Shown: positions 16,972 through 26,548, counted from the stretch's first letter. The stretch is DNA of 64,000 nucleotides from UBA7330 sp965243485 (GCA_965243485.1 CBDEVP010000001.1:2790001-2854000), one strand, 5' to 3'. Numbers and translations: made by a program. Notes: generated by a model not told the origin, from the sequence alone.

Positions 16972-18159
16972 ATGTACGGAAATATTAAAAATGAACTAAC
17001 TGAGGAACTCAACGAAATTAAAGGCCAGGGACTTTACAAATCCGAAAGGATTATCACATCTCCACAGGGTCCGGAGATCAACACTACGCAGCGATCAAAT
17101 GTCTTAAATTTTTGTGCCAACAATTATCTTGGACTCTCCGCCCACCCTGAGGTTATTTCGGCTGGTATTGAAGCCATGAAGACCCATGGCTTTGGGCTCT
17201 CTTCTGTACGTTTCATCTGCGGAACACAGGACATCCATAAGGAGCTGGAGCGAAAGACTGCTGAATTCCTGCAAATGGAGGATTGCATTTTATATGCCGC
17301 TGCCTTCGATGCCAATGGGGGAATATTCGAACCGATTCTTGGAGAGCAAGACGCCATTATATCCGATGAATTGAATCATGCCTCGATCATTGATGGCATC
17401 CGTTTATGCAAGGCAAAACGCCTGCGATTTCGTCACAATGATATGGGAGATCTTGAAAAGCAGCTAAAGGAATGCGTGTCAAGTCGCAGAAAGCTGATCG
17501 TGACGGATGGTTCTTTTTCCATGGATGGCACCATTGCCCAACTGGACAAGATTTGCGACCTGGCTGACCAATATGATGCTTTGGTGATGATCGATGAATG
17601 TCATTCAACTGGCTTTCTGGGTAAGACGGGGAGAGGCACTCATGAATACAGAAATGTGATGGGGAGGGTTGATATCATAACCGGTACCTTTGGGAAAGCC
17701 CTTGGAGGTGCATCAGGCGGTTTTACAGCTGCCAGGCGGGAAATCGTGGACAAGCTAAGACAGCAATCAAGACCTTATCTTTTTTCAAATACCCTCGCAC
17801 CAGCCATTGTGGGGGGTACACTCAAGGCTCTGGAAATGATTTCCGGCTCCACTGATTTGAGAGACAAGCTGGAAGCCAACACAAAGCAATTCAGGAAAGG
17901 AATGAGAGAGGCTGGCTTTGATATTGTGGAGGGGGATCATCCGATTGTACCCATTATGCTATATGAGGCGAAACTTGCACAGGATTTTGCCAAAAGATTG
18001 CTCGACGAGGGGATTTATGTGATCGGGTTCTTTTACCCGGTAGTTGCTAAAGGGAAAGCCCGCATCAGGGTTCAATTGTCAGCGGCACATAAGCCTGAAC
18101 ATATTGAAAAGGCGATTTCCTCATTTGTGAAAATCGGCAAAGAGCTCGGGGTAGTTTAA
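16972..18159 (+). CDS. kbl: Glycine C-acetyltransferase (2-amino-3-ketobutyrate CoA ligase)
   Basis: A 395-residue PLP-dependent alpha-oxoamine synthase of normal length. It cleaves 2-amino-3-ketobutyrate with CoA to glycine and acetyl-CoA. Visible blocks: NFCANNYLGLSAHPEV near the N-terminus, SVRFICGTQDIHKELE, DELNHASIIDGIRLC, IVTDGSFSMDGTIAQL, MIDECHSTGFLG, and the PLP lysine Lys242 in TGTFGKALGGASGG. It follows the threonine dehydrogenase by 26 bp, forming the complete two-step threonine-to-glycine route. A small hairpin CTTCAG-TATAT-CTGAAG (18168-18184) follows the stop. No oddities. Confidence 0.97.
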   Translation: MYGNIKNELTEELNEIKGQGLYKSERIITSPQGPEINTTQRSNVLNFCANNYLGLSAHPEVISAGIEAMKTHGFGLSSVRFICGTQDIHKELERKTAEFLQMEDCILYAAAFDANGGIFEPILGEQDAIISDELNHASIIDGIRLCKAKRLRFRHNDMGDLEKQLKECVSSRRKLIVTDGSFSMDGTIAQLDKICDLADQYDALVMIDECHSTGFLGKTGRGTHEYRNVMGRVDIITGTFGKALGGASGGFTAARREIVDKLRQQSRPYLFSNTLAPAIVGGTLKALEMISGSTDLRDKLEANTKQFRKGMREAGFDIVEGDHPIVPIMLYEAKLAQDFAKRLLDEGIYVIGFFYPVVAKGKARIRVQLSAAHKPEHIEKAISSFVKIGKELGVV

Positions 18160-18205
18160 ACTTTATGCTTCAGTATATCTGAAGAGGAAAATTTATTATC
18201 TCACA

Positions 18206-19621
18206 ATGAAGAAATACCTGGTTATACCCGTAATCTCAATGATATTGTTTGGTTCCTCCTGTGAAACAACCAAGGATCAGAACACCAAAAAACCAGACAA
18301 TCAATTGATGGGCAATCGCTTTCTCACGCTGGCCACAGTGGTGCGGGTCAATCAGATCGAAACTTCCCGAAATAAAACCCATGGGGTTGATGAATCAGGT
18401 ATTCACGGCCCGGAGGAAGCCCGTACATTCAGGGAAACCGTCGAAAAGGGGTGGCCGGGAGCCCGAATAACCTGGGCTTTTAGCTGGCTGGCTTTGAAAG
18501 ACCAGCGAAAGAATTACAAGGATCTAAGGGAATTGGTAGTGTCCTATCATAAGATGTATGGTGATGAGATCACCTTTTTGCCAGGTGGATATTTTGCCAA
18601 TATGTACAACACCCGGGAGCAGGTAAATAAGGACCTGCATGAAGGGCTGCAGATGGTCTCAGAGATGGTAGGCAATGGTTATCGGCCCAAAGCAGTCATT
18701 GCAGGGTTCCTCGCTGCGGATAACCTGGAATACCTGGCCAAAGAAGAAGATATCCATGTTTGCCAGGGTAACATCTGGAGCCAGTATGCGGTGGATAATG
18801 GCGATGGCGAAGGCTCAATTTCTTATCCTTATTATCCTTCGAAAGAACATTTTTGTAAGCCAGCTCAGGGAAAGGGTGACTTTATTGATATCGTAAATCT
18901 CGATGGTTGGACAGTGGACTTTCTCAATGCGCGGTATCCGGGAGCACGGATCATTGATGGTATCCGGTGCGGTAGCAGACAGGGAGTGGGACCGATAGAG
19001 ACAGTCATCCGCCAGGGGACTGAGCTGGGTACCAAAGAAATGCTGGCGACCACATCAGCACACTTTGATAAAGGGTTTGAGTTGAATGATTTTGCCTGGG
19101 TGACCAGCACCTGGGAGATGTCGCTGGTTGAAGCCCGGAAGATCTTTGGCTATAATGGCCGCAACGGACTTGAAGGCATGGTGATTTGGTTGAGCGAGAT
19201 ACGCAAGAGGTGGCCCAATACGAAGATGATCACTCATGGGGAGTTTGGCCTGATCTGGAGATCTCATTTCAAGAACAATGACCATATCGACTACCGTTTT
19301 GTGATGCGGGGATCAGGCATATGCGGTTCTGAGCCAGAGCTGGAGATCAAATGGTTCATGAACAAGGATTTCCGCATGGCCACACTCCGAAACTGGGAGG
19401 ATGATATGCCTGAAAAGGTCATTGATTTTACGCGCTATGACGTTCCTGCCAGGGAGCCTCCGGATCCGAAGCCCGGAGAAAGTACCCGCAACTGGAGCCT
19501 GATAAATGTTTTGAATCAAAAAGGAACCAGACCGCAGGATGAGCCATTGCCCATTGACGAACTGGGACAGGAAGCAGAAGCCCTGGTGGAGGAGAGATAT
19601 CCGGAGGTGATCCCAAAATAG
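18206..19621 (+). CDS. DUF3863-like lipoprotein of unknown function
   Basis: A 471-residue lipoprotein with a lipobox at SSC (Cys19). The body resembles the DUF3863/DUF3864 proteins of Bacteroidota as I recall them: NRFLTLATVVRVNQIE near the start, then HGPEEARTFRETVEKGWPGARITWAFSWLAL, PGGYFANMYNTREQVN, FLAADNLEYLAKEEDIHVCQG and GMVIWLSEIRKRWPNTKMITHGEF. The pattern of short strands followed by helices suits a TIM-barrel-like fold related to polysaccharide deacetylase or glycosidase barrels, but I cannot name catalytic residues. It lies after the threonine genes and before the DUF1501 pair; the inverted repeat at 19624-19723 separates it from the latter. Function unknown. Confidence 0.65.
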   Translation: MKKYLVIPVISMILFGSSCETTKDQNTKKPDNQLMGNRFLTLATVVRVNQIETSRNKTHGVDESGIHGPEEARTFRETVEKGWPGARITWAFSWLALKDQRKNYKDLRELVVSYHKMYGDEITFLPGGYFANMYNTREQVNKDLHEGLQMVSEMVGNGYRPKAVIAGFLAADNLEYLAKEEDIHVCQGNIWSQYAVDNGDGEGSISYPYYPSKEHFCKPAQGKGDFIDIVNLDGWTVDFLNARYPGARIIDGIRCGSRQGVGPIETVIRQGTELGTKEMLATTSAHFDKGFELNDFAWVTSTWEMSLVEARKIFGYNGRNGLEGMVIWLSEIRKRWPNTKMITHGEFGLIWRSHFKNNDHIDYRFVMRGSGICGSEPELEIKWFMNKDFRMATLRNWEDDMPEKVIDFTRYDVPAREPPDPKPGESTRNWSLINVLNQKGTRPQDEPLPIDELGQEAEALVEERYPEVIPK

Positions 19622-19623
19622 GA

Positions 19624-19723
19624 CTTCAAAAAAAAGTGGATGTAGGTCTGGTTTATTTCATCAGTATCATCTGAAAAACCTTCTATGATTTTATAATGAG
19701 CCCGCCACTTTTTATCTTTGAAG
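19624..19723. repeat. Imperfect long inverted repeat in intergenic gap
   Basis: CTTCAAAAAAAAGTGG (19624-19639) and CCACTTTTTATCTTTGAAG (19705-19723) are imperfectly complementary around a 65-bp interior. The first arm begins right after the stop of the DUF3863-like gene. It may act as a bidirectional-looking terminator or mark a small insertion; neither is certain. Confidence 0.35.
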
Positions 19724-19764
19724 ATTACAGGTTGCAAATTCAGCAAATGAAAGGATGAATTAGG

Positions 19765-21213
19765 ATGGATTCATGCAATAATTACATAAAAGTCCAGAGC
19801 AGAAGAGAATTTTTAACAAAATCGGCCATGGGGTTCGGCGCCCTGGGACTTGCTTCTTTGATGAATCCGACTGGTTTGATGGCTGGATCAACAGCCAATG
19901 CCGGCGGACTGCCCGGCCTGCCACATTTTGCACCCAAAGCCAAAAGGGTTATCTACCTGTTCCAAAGCGGGGCTCCCTCCCAGATGGACCTCTTTGATCC
20001 GAAGCCTTTACTCAACAAGATGTACGGGGAAGAACTTCCCGACTCAGTGAGGCAGGGCCAGCGACTGACTGGGATGACGGCAGGACAGTCATCTTTTCCA
20101 TTAGCAGGATCGTTATTCGATTTTAAGCAGCATGGACAATCGGGAGCCTGGATGAGCGAATTGTTGCCCTACACCTCGAAGATAGTAGATGAATTGTGTT
20201 TCATCCATTCCATGCATACCGAAGCGATCAACCATGATCCGGCAGTCACATTCATGCAGACAGGTTCGGAGCTGGCAGGACGCCCTTCCATCGGTTCGTG
20301 GGTCAATTATGGCCTGGGTAGCGAAAATGAAAATCTTCCCGGATTCATTGTGCTGATCACAAAAAATGGAACCGGGCAACCGCTGTATTCCCGCTTGTGG
20401 GGTAATGGCTTTTTGCCTTCCAAACATCAGGGAGTTCAATTCCTATCGGGTAAGGATCCGGTCCTCTATCTCACGAATCCGGAAGGTATTTCACGCGAGG
20501 ATAGAAAGACCCAGCTCGGGCTGCTCCGTGAAATGCAGGAAGCCCAGTTTGAAAAATTTCAGGATCCGGAGATAGAAGCAAGGATCGCACAATACGAGAT
20601 GGCCTTCCGCATGCAAAGCTCTGTGCCTGAGATCAGTGATACATCCGGAGAGCCCGACTACATCTATGACATGTATGGTGAAGACTCAAGGGATCCCGGA
20701 ACCTATGCTGCCAATTGTTTACTGGCCAGGAGACTCGTGGAAAAAGGTGTCAAATTTGTCCAGCTGTATCACCGCGGTTGGGACCATCACGGCAACCTGC
20801 CCGGACAATTACCAAGGTTGACCAAACAAACAGACCAGGCATCAGCTGCGCTGATCATGGACCTGAAGCAGAGGGGGTTGCTGGACGATACACTGGTGAT
20901 CTGGGGAGGCGAATTTGGCAGGACCAATTACTCACAGGGGACCCTCACCAAAACCAATTACGGTCGCGATCACCATCCAAAGTGTTTTAGCCTCTGGATG
21001 GCAGGAGCCGGAGTGAAGAAAGGAATAAGTTATGGTAAGACCGATGACTTCAGCTACAATATTGTTGAGAATCCGGTGCATGTACATGACTTCCAGGCAA
21101 CTCTGATGCACCTGCTGGGCATTGATCATGAACGCTTTACCTACAAATTCCAGGGACGGCGTTACCGGCTGACCGATGTACATGGAAAGGTGGTAAATGA
21201 CATTCTGGCCTGA
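19765..21213 (+). CDS. DUF1501 family protein, Tat-exported
   Basis: A 482-residue DUF1501 protein, a family in the alkaline phosphatase/sulfatase fold superfamily. The N-terminus has a twin-arginine motif SRREFLTKS followed by a hydrophobic stretch, so it is likely exported folded, with bound metal or cofactor. Conserved segments: AKRVIYLFQSGAPSQMDLFDPK, HEAINHDPAVTFMQTG-like HTEAINHDPAV, GSWVNYGLGSENENLPGF, FVQLYHRGWDHHGNL and WGGEFGRTNYSQ. It pairs with the PSCyt/DUF1549/DUF1553 protein gene whose ATG is 1 bp after its stop, the arrangement seen widely in Planctomycetes and some Bacteroidota. The joint function is not established. Intact and of normal length. Confidence 0.92.
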   Translation: MDSCNNYIKVQSRREFLTKSAMGFGALGLASLMNPTGLMAGSTANAGGLPGLPHFAPKAKRVIYLFQSGAPSQMDLFDPKPLLNKMYGEELPDSVRQGQRLTGMTAGQSSFPLAGSLFDFKQHGQSGAWMSELLPYTSKIVDELCFIHSMHTEAINHDPAVTFMQTGSELAGRPSIGSWVNYGLGSENENLPGFIVLITKNGTGQPLYSRLWGNGFLPSKHQGVQFLSGKDPVLYLTNPEGISREDRKTQLGLLREMQEAQFEKFQDPEIEARIAQYEMAFRMQSSVPEISDTSGEPDYIYDMYGEDSRDPGTYAANCLLARRLVEKGVKFVQLYHRGWDHHGNLPGQLPRLTKQTDQASAALIMDLKQRGLLDDTLVIWGGEFGRTNYSQGTLTKTNYGRDHHPKCFSLWMAGAGVKKGISYGKTDDFSYNIVENPVHVHDFQATLMHLLGIDHERFTYKFQGRRYRLTDVHGKVVNDILA

Positions 21214-21214
21214 G

Positions 21215-24200
21215 ATGTTCACAAAATTCCTCATTCAAAAGACAAGAAAAAGATCCCTGATCACAAGTGTCGGGTGGCTTAGCTTGTTCATGTTCCTTTC
21301 CGCAGCGTGTCTTACCGCGTGTCGGAATGAACTTCCAGACGATGTGAAAACAGCCTACCAGGATCTGCCTGAAAAAATTGATTTCAATATTCACGTTCGT
21401 CCGCTGTTGAGTGACCGCTGCTTTGCCTGTCACGGTCCGGATGAAAATTCCAGGAAAGCAGGTTTAAGACTGGACCTGGAGGAAAGTGCATATGCCGCCC
21501 TGAAAACTTCGGGGGGCCGACCATTTGTGAAAGGAGATCTGACAAAAAGTGTGGCCTGGCAGCGCATTATTTCGAACGATCCGGAATTCCAGATGCCTCC
21601 GCCGGATTCACACCTTGAACTCTCTCCAAAAGAAAAAGCACTCATTGCAAGGTGGATTGAACAAGGAGCGCAATGGAAACGGCACTGGGCTTTTATCCCT
21701 CCGGTCAGACCAGAAATACCTGAAACTGGTACAGCAGGCAATGAGATCGACTATTTTGTTCAGGCCAAGTTAAAAGAGGTAGGCTTGAGCCCTTCTCCAC
21801 CTGCGGATAAGGAGCGACTCATCAGAAGAGTGACCATGGACCTGACGGGATTGCCTCCAACCATTGAAGAAATAGATGCCTTCCTGGCGGATGATTCGCC
21901 TGAAGCTTATGAGAAGCTAATTGACCGGCTGATGTCCACCGATGCCTATGCTGAACGGATGACCATGGAGTGGCTGGATATAGCCCGGTATGCGGATTCA
22001 CACGGATTGCACTCAGACGGGCTGCGGGAAAACTGGCCATGGCGTGACTGGGTGATCAAGGCCTTCAAGGAAAACATGTCCTACAAGGACTTTGTCACCT
22101 GGCAGCTTGCCGGTGACCTGCTGCCTGATGCTACCAGGGATCAAATACTGGCCACTGGCTTTCATCGTAATCACCCCATCAACGCGGAGTCCGGGATCGT
22201 AAGCGAGGAATTCAGACTGGTTTACGTGGGCGATAGGACCAATACCACTGCAACAGCTTTTATGGGTCTGACCATGGAATGTGCGAGCTGCCATGATCAC
22301 AAATTCGATCCCATTTCCCAAAAGGAGTATTACCAGATGAGCGCCTTTTTCAATAATGTGCCTGAGCTGGGAATGATTGGTACGGATAAAAATTTTGGTC
22401 CCCTCCTGATGCTGCCTGATCCTGAAGAAGAAAGGAAGATGGACAGCCTGGATAAGCAGATTGAACTTGTTGCTGATAAGATTGAATTAAGAAAGGAATC
22501 CATCGAAGAGCTTAGGGATTATATCGATGCTATTGATCCAAAAGCCATTGAGCCACCTAAGCCAGACATTCACTATCCCCTGGAATCCATCACGGAAAAA
22601 GCAGATGGCAAAGGACGTACCCGGAAGATACTCGATCAAAATGAGAAAGGAACCGTGACGGCAGATGCCGAACTGGTTGAAGGAAAATTTGGTAAGGCAG
22701 TTCGGATCGATAAGGACAATGAGCAGCTGTACATGGCCGGAGTAAAGAATTTTGACCTTGACGAAAGCTTCTCAGCAGGAGCATGGGTTAATGTAGAAGA
22801 AGTGGAGGGATTCCAGACCATCATGGGAAACATCGGTGACAAAAATACCGGTTGGCGTGGATGGGTATTTTACCTGGACAGCCTGAACCGACCAGCCGTC
22901 AAAGTGGTTCATTCGTTGTCTCACAATTACCTCCACGTGACCACAGAAAAGGTGGTTCCCACAGGAGAATGGAACAGCCTGTTTTTTACTTATGATGGCT
23001 CGGCAAAAGCAGACGGGCTGAGAATATTTTTCAATGGTGAGGCTCTCGAAACCACCATTCAACACGATAATCTCTACAAGAATATTCTTCCGGTCAGGAC
23101 CAGGGGCTATAAGCCACATTATGACAAGAGTATGATGCTTGGGATGGCGCATAACTATCTTTTCACAGATACAGACGATGGTTCTTTGGTGGGAAGCTAT
23201 GATGAGGTGAAGATCTTTCACCGGCATCTGACTGATCTGGAGGTGGCAGCTTTATTTAGGAAAGAAATCAAAGATCAGCCATATGAGCCGGCAGTCAGTG
23301 AAGAGTCGAGGCGTGACCATTACCTGGTCAGAAACGACCGGGAGTTTCAGACGCTTCAGCAGGAAATCGCCAAACTGCTATCCACAAAATTTGATCTGAT
23401 TGATCCGATACACGAGGTGATGGTCATGGAGGAGATGTCACCACCACGTACTACACATGTTTTGGAACGAGGGCTTTATACCAATCCGGGAGAGGTGGTT
23501 GAGCCCGGCACTCCGGAAGCTCTACCTCCATTCCCGGAAGACCTTCCTCAAAATCGATTGGGACTTGCCAAATGGTTGTTCAGCGACGACCATCCTCTGA
23601 CTGCGAGAGTAGCCGTCAACCGCTACTGGCAGATGATATTTGGACGTGGCATTGTAGACACGCCACAGGACTTTGGTACACAGGGTTCACTGCCCAGTCA
23701 CCCGGAGCTGCTGGATTGGCTGGCGGTAGAATTTATCGAAAGTGGCTGGGATTTACAGGTCCTGCTTAAGCTGATGCTATGTTCTTCTACTTACAGGCAA
23801 TCTGCGGTTGCCTCAAAGGAGCATCTGGCTAAAGATCCCAAAAATATCTATCTAGCAAGGACAGGCACCTACCGTTGGCCTGCCGAGATCATCCGCGACA
23901 ATGCCCTGGCCGCAAGCGGATTGCTGAGCAGGACTGTCGGAGGGGAGAGTGTAAAACCTTACCAGCCCAAGGGGCTATGGGAGGCAAAGAATGAGTTTTC
24001 AGGATACCTGAATAACTATATCCCGGATTCCGGTGATAGCCTGTATCGAAGAAGTATGTATACATTCATTCGCAGGACCTCTCCACATCCTGCGATGATT
24101 GCGTTTGATGCTCCGGACCGATCCAGGTGCATCGTCAACCGGGAAAAGACCAATACTCCGCTGCAGGCGCTGGTGCTGATGAATGATCCTCAGTTTGTAG

Positions 24201-24502
24201 AGGCCGCGAGGGTGCTGGCAGAACGTGTGCAAAAAGAAGGTGGAGAAAATTTTGAGGAGCAAGCCGAATATGCTTTTCGTTTGGTATGCAGCCGACGGCC
24301 AACAAATAAGGAGCTGGAACTCATGAGGAAGCAATATGATATTGCTTGGAATAAATATCAAAAGGACCCTTCTGCAGCCGACGGACTGCTGGAAATAGGT
24401 GAATCCCCCGTGGACAAAAGCCTGGACAAGAAAGAGACCGCAGCACTTACCATGGTCACCAACCTGGTGATGAACTTTGATGAGACCTACATGAAGCGGT
24501 GA
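21215..24502 (+). CDS. PSCyt1 / DUF1549 / LamG-like / DUF1553 lipoprotein
   Basis: A ~1095-residue envelope protein with a modular layout. The start at 21215 (next to the DUF1501 stop) gives a lipoprotein signal with Cys36 (LTAC). A PSCyt1 cytochrome-like motif CFACHG (Cys69, Cys72, His73) binds haem c in related domains. The DUF1549 region follows (IDYFVQAKLKEVGLSPSPPA..., MEWLDIARYADSHG, and TMECASCHDHKFDPI, a second CxxCH). A central ~200-residue LamG/concanavalin-like segment (AGAWVNVEEVEGFQTIMG) comes next, and a DUF1553 region closes the protein (NRLGLAKWLFSDDHPLTARVAVNR, RRTSPHPAMIAFDAPDR, TPLQALVLMNDPQFVEAAR). It is a redox-type partner of the DUF1501 protein. Role unproven; glycan binding through the LamG-like part is an inference. 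Confidence 0.92.
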   Translation: MFTKFLIQKTRKRSLITSVGWLSLFMFLSAACLTACRNELPDDVKTAYQDLPEKIDFNIHVRPLLSDRCFACHGPDENSRKAGLRLDLEESAYAALKTSGGRPFVKGDLTKSVAWQRIISNDPEFQMPPPDSHLELSPKEKALIARWIEQGAQWKRHWAFIPPVRPEIPETGTAGNEIDYFVQAKLKEVGLSPSPPADKERLIRRVTMDLTGLPPTIEEIDAFLADDSPEAYEKLIDRLMSTDAYAERMTMEWLDIARYADSHGLHSDGLRENWPWRDWVIKAFKENMSYKDFVTWQLAGDLLPDATRDQILATGFHRNHPINAESGIVSEEFRLVYVGDRTNTTATAFMGLTMECASCHDHKFDPISQKEYYQMSAFFNNVPELGMIGTDKNFGPLLMLPDPEEERKMDSLDKQIELVADKIELRKESIEELRDYIDAIDPKAIEPPKPDIHYPLESITEKADGKGRTRKILDQNEKGTVTADAELVEGKFGKAVRIDKDNEQLYMAGVKNFDLDESFSAGAWVNVEEVEGFQTIMGNIGDKNTGWRGWVFYLDSLNRPAVKVVHSLSHNYLHVTTEKVVPTGEWNSLFFTYDGSAKADGLRIFFNGEALETTIQHDNLYKNILPVRTRGYKPHYDKSMMLGMAHNYLFTDTDDGSLVGSYDEVKIFHRHLTDLEVAALFRKEIKDQPYEPAVSEESRRDHYLVRNDREFQTLQQEIAKLLSTKFDLIDPIHEVMVMEEMSPPRTTHVLERGLYTNPGEVVEPGTPEALPPFPEDLPQNRLGLAKWLFSDDHPLTARVAVNRYWQMIFGRGIVDTPQDFGTQGSLPSHPELLDWLAVEFIESGWDLQVLLKLMLCSSTYRQSAVASKEHLAKDPKNIYLARTGTYRWPAEIIRDNALAASGLLSRTVGGESVKPYQPKGLWEAKNEFSGYLNNYIPDSGDSLYRRSMYTFIRRTSPHPAMIAFDAPDRSRCIVNREKTNTPLQALVLMNDPQFVEAARVLAERVQKEGGENFEEQAEYAFRLVCSRRPTNKELELMRKQYDIAWNKYQKDPSAADGLLEIGESPVDKSLDKKETAALTMVTNLVMNFDETYMKR

Positions 24503-24632
24503 GCATTACAATCCGAGGACTTCATCACGTGTATCCGCCAGACAGCAGATAGTAAGGGACCTTAAATGTCATTCTAAATCACTGGACATAATTTAAGCTT
24601 GTGGGGAAGTAACGCATGGCACATGGTAACGC
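24503..24632. other. Intergenic, nothing recognised
   Basis: About 130 bp between the end of the PSCyt/DUF1553 gene and repeat copy C. No gene, hairpin with a T-run, or RNA motif is evident. Confidence 0.4.
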
Positions 24633-24784
24633 GATGGATTCCCGGACTCCCGCCTTCCAAAGTACCTTAGTACGGCAGACAGGCGCCTTTCCAGACTCTC
24701 GGGAATGACGTTCTTTGTTCTTTACCGTACCTAAACTTCATTCGTCATCGCCTGGAGGTCCCTGGGCCGAGCAGGGGATCTATC
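24633..24784. repeat. Palindromic repeat element, copy C
   Basis: Third copy of the ~150-bp element, same orientation as copies A and B. It starts GATGGATTCCCGGACTCCCG, contains AGTACCTTAGTACG (a decayed version of the copy A palindrome), CGGGAATGACG at the inner left end, and CGTCATCGCCTGGAGGTCC, ending GGGGATCTATC. The ~75 bp that follows, up to the nuclease gene, also matches copy A (ATTATTATTTTAC, GAGCAAAAGGA), so the conserved unit is repeat plus leader plus gene. Confidence 0.75.
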
Positions 24785-24859
24785 GTACTTCGAAGACAAC
24801 TAATCAAAAAATTATTATTTTACCACCACATGTGAGCAAAAGGAGGGTATGTCTACATC

Positions 24860-24933
24860 ATGAGCAACAAGAGGCGATCAGTACTTTATGTAGGAGTAGG
24901 TGATAGCCTTCATGGACGCGTACATGCGCATAT
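24860..24933 (+). pseudogene. GIY-YIG nuclease gene, truncated 5' remnant
   Basis: The first ~24 codons match the copy at 13566 almost exactly (MSNKRRSVLYVGV, then GDSLHGRVHAH), including the upstream in-frame YVYIM. The homology stops at about 24930 and the reading frame runs on only into sequence that is the antisense of the neighbouring sulfatase 3' end. The remaining two thirds of the nuclease domain, including its catalytic C-terminal part, is missing. The break lies about 25 bp before the sulfatase stop codon on the other strand. This is a decayed copy of the mobile unit. Confidence 0.8.
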
Positions 24934-24955
24934 TCCGCCATCCTTAGTATCCCGA

Positions 24956-26548
24956 TCATTGCTCCACAAAAGGCGGTCTTTCAAAAGTCAACCTATCTCC
25001 AATTACCCGTGGGTCACCTGTGCTTTTGAGGTGAGACATGAGCCGCTTATTCAGTTTCTTCTTCACCGATGAGTAAGCCTTTTTATCCGCCACATTATGA
25101 AGATACTCCGGGTCTTTGCTTAGGTCATAAAGCTCTTCTCTGGCTCTTTTTTCAAACCCCAGTATCCACTGCATCTCCCATTCCTTTTCCTTACGGTGTT
25201 GGATCATCCACGCTTTGGTTGGGCTGGCATCCAGGTCGCCATAAGCCACAAAGGTGTTTGTCTCCAGTTTTTCAAAGCTGGGTTCTTCGCCGGCTTGCAA
25301 CGGAGTACCCATGGGCTCTCTGTCCGGCTTGAAATTGATGATGTAAAGGAAGTCTTTCGTGAGAATAGCACGCTGGGGGTAAGGTAGATTTCCTTTCCGG
25401 GCTTTCGCCACGTGTCGCTCTCTGCCCACAATAACATGATCTCTTTTTTTATCAATCAGACCACTTTTTTCTGAAATGAGCAGTGGGACAATACTTTTCC
25501 CGTTCATCACCTTTGGAATCGGCTGACCACCAAGCTCCAGGAAGGTCGGTGCCAGTTCCAGGAGATTCACAAAATCATCCACCGACCTGCCGGAAGGTAT
25601 TTGTCCGGGCCACTGGACCATCAGTGGGACATTGGTACCGAACGGATAAAGATTGCATTTTCCACGGGGCATACCAGGTATGCCATGATCACCACTGATC
25701 ACAAAAACAGTATTCTCTCGTTCTCCAATCTCTTCAAGTTCATTCAGGAAAAGCTCAAGCATGCCATCCAGAGCCAGTACCTCTCCCAGATAATCTGTGA
25801 AATCCTCCCTTACGACGTGAACATCGGGAAGAAAAGAAGGCATTTTACCTTCAAGGGCATCAGGATCTAAGCCCCATAAGTCCTTTCCGGAACCTTTGGT
25901 CCATTTTCGATGCGTATTCGTTGGGCCGAACCAATAGCAGAAAGGCTCATTGCCTTCACGATCGTTTATAAAATCCCTGAAATTTTGAAGCACCTCCTGA
26001 TAGATCCCCTGTTTGGCTTCTTCCACAGACTTCCCAGAAGCTACCATTTGCGTAACATTTTGTGAAAAGGAGTTGAACCGACCACCGGCATTTTCATACT
26101 CATTTTTTTTCCCTCCATAAGGGGCATCGGCCGGAGTCCCCGGACTCCAGACTTTATAGGTAAAGCCAATGTGATATCCTGCATCCTCTAGTATAAGCGG
26201 GTAGGTAGGAATTGAAGGGTCCCACTCAGCACCCTGTAAGATTGCCCCCTGGCCGGTCCGGTAAAAATATTGCCCTGAAAGCAGCGAGCTGCGACAAGGA
26301 GTACATGAAGGAGAGGTGACATGTGCGTTGTTGAAGTAGACACCATCCCTTGCGAATGCATCCAGAGTGGGAGTTTCGAATGCTTCATTTACTGCATCCG
26401 AGTCATAAATACTGGCATAGGCTCCCCAGTCATCCGCGAAGAAGAAAAAAATATTGGGAACGTTTTGGACTGATTGATCTTCTTCAGTAAAGATTTCTGA
26501 AATGGAAGAAAGTAACAAGAGGATTAAGGGAAGGATCATTTTTGACAT
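24956..26548 (-). CDS. Secreted type I sulfatase (heparan-sulfatase-like class)
   Basis: A 530-residue secreted S1 sulfatase on the minus strand. Signal peptide about 1-22 (hydrophobic ILPLILLLLSSISEIF). The core opens with VPNIFFFFADDWGAYASIY; the formylglycine motif is CTPCRSSLLSG with Cys82 (CxPxR with Cys at the second x). FVISGDHGIPG replaces the more common SDNG block, as in N-sulfoglucosamine-sulfohydrolase-like enzymes; this and FGPTNTHRKW suggest the S1_8-like branch, by recall. It reads divergently from the second GH95 gene across a 207-bp gap and its 3' end abuts the truncated GIY-YIG remnant. Its last codons are intact. Substrate not known. Confidence 0.92.
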   Translation of the reverse strand: MSKMILPLILLLLSSISEIFTEEDQSVQNVPNIFFFFADDWGAYASIYDSDAVNEAFETPTLDAFARDGVYFNNAHVTSPSCTPCRSSLLSGQYFYRTGQGAILQGAEWDPSIPTYPLILEDAGYHIGFTYKVWSPGTPADAPYGGKKNEYENAGGRFNSFSQNVTQMVASGKSVEEAKQGIYQEVLQNFRDFINDREGNEPFCYWFGPTNTHRKWTKGSGKDLWGLDPDALEGKMPSFLPDVHVVREDFTDYLGEVLALDGMLELFLNELEEIGERENTVFVISGDHGIPGMPRGKCNLYPFGTNVPLMVQWPGQIPSGRSVDDFVNLLELAPTFLELGGQPIPKVMNGKSIVPLLISEKSGLIDKKRDHVIVGRERHVAKARKGNLPYPQRAILTKDFLYIINFKPDREPMGTPLQAGEEPSFEKLETNTFVAYGDLDASPTKAWMIQHRKEKEWEMQWILGFEKRAREELYDLSKDPEYLHNVADKKAYSSVKKKLNKRLMSHLKSTGDPRVIGDRLTFERPPFVEQ

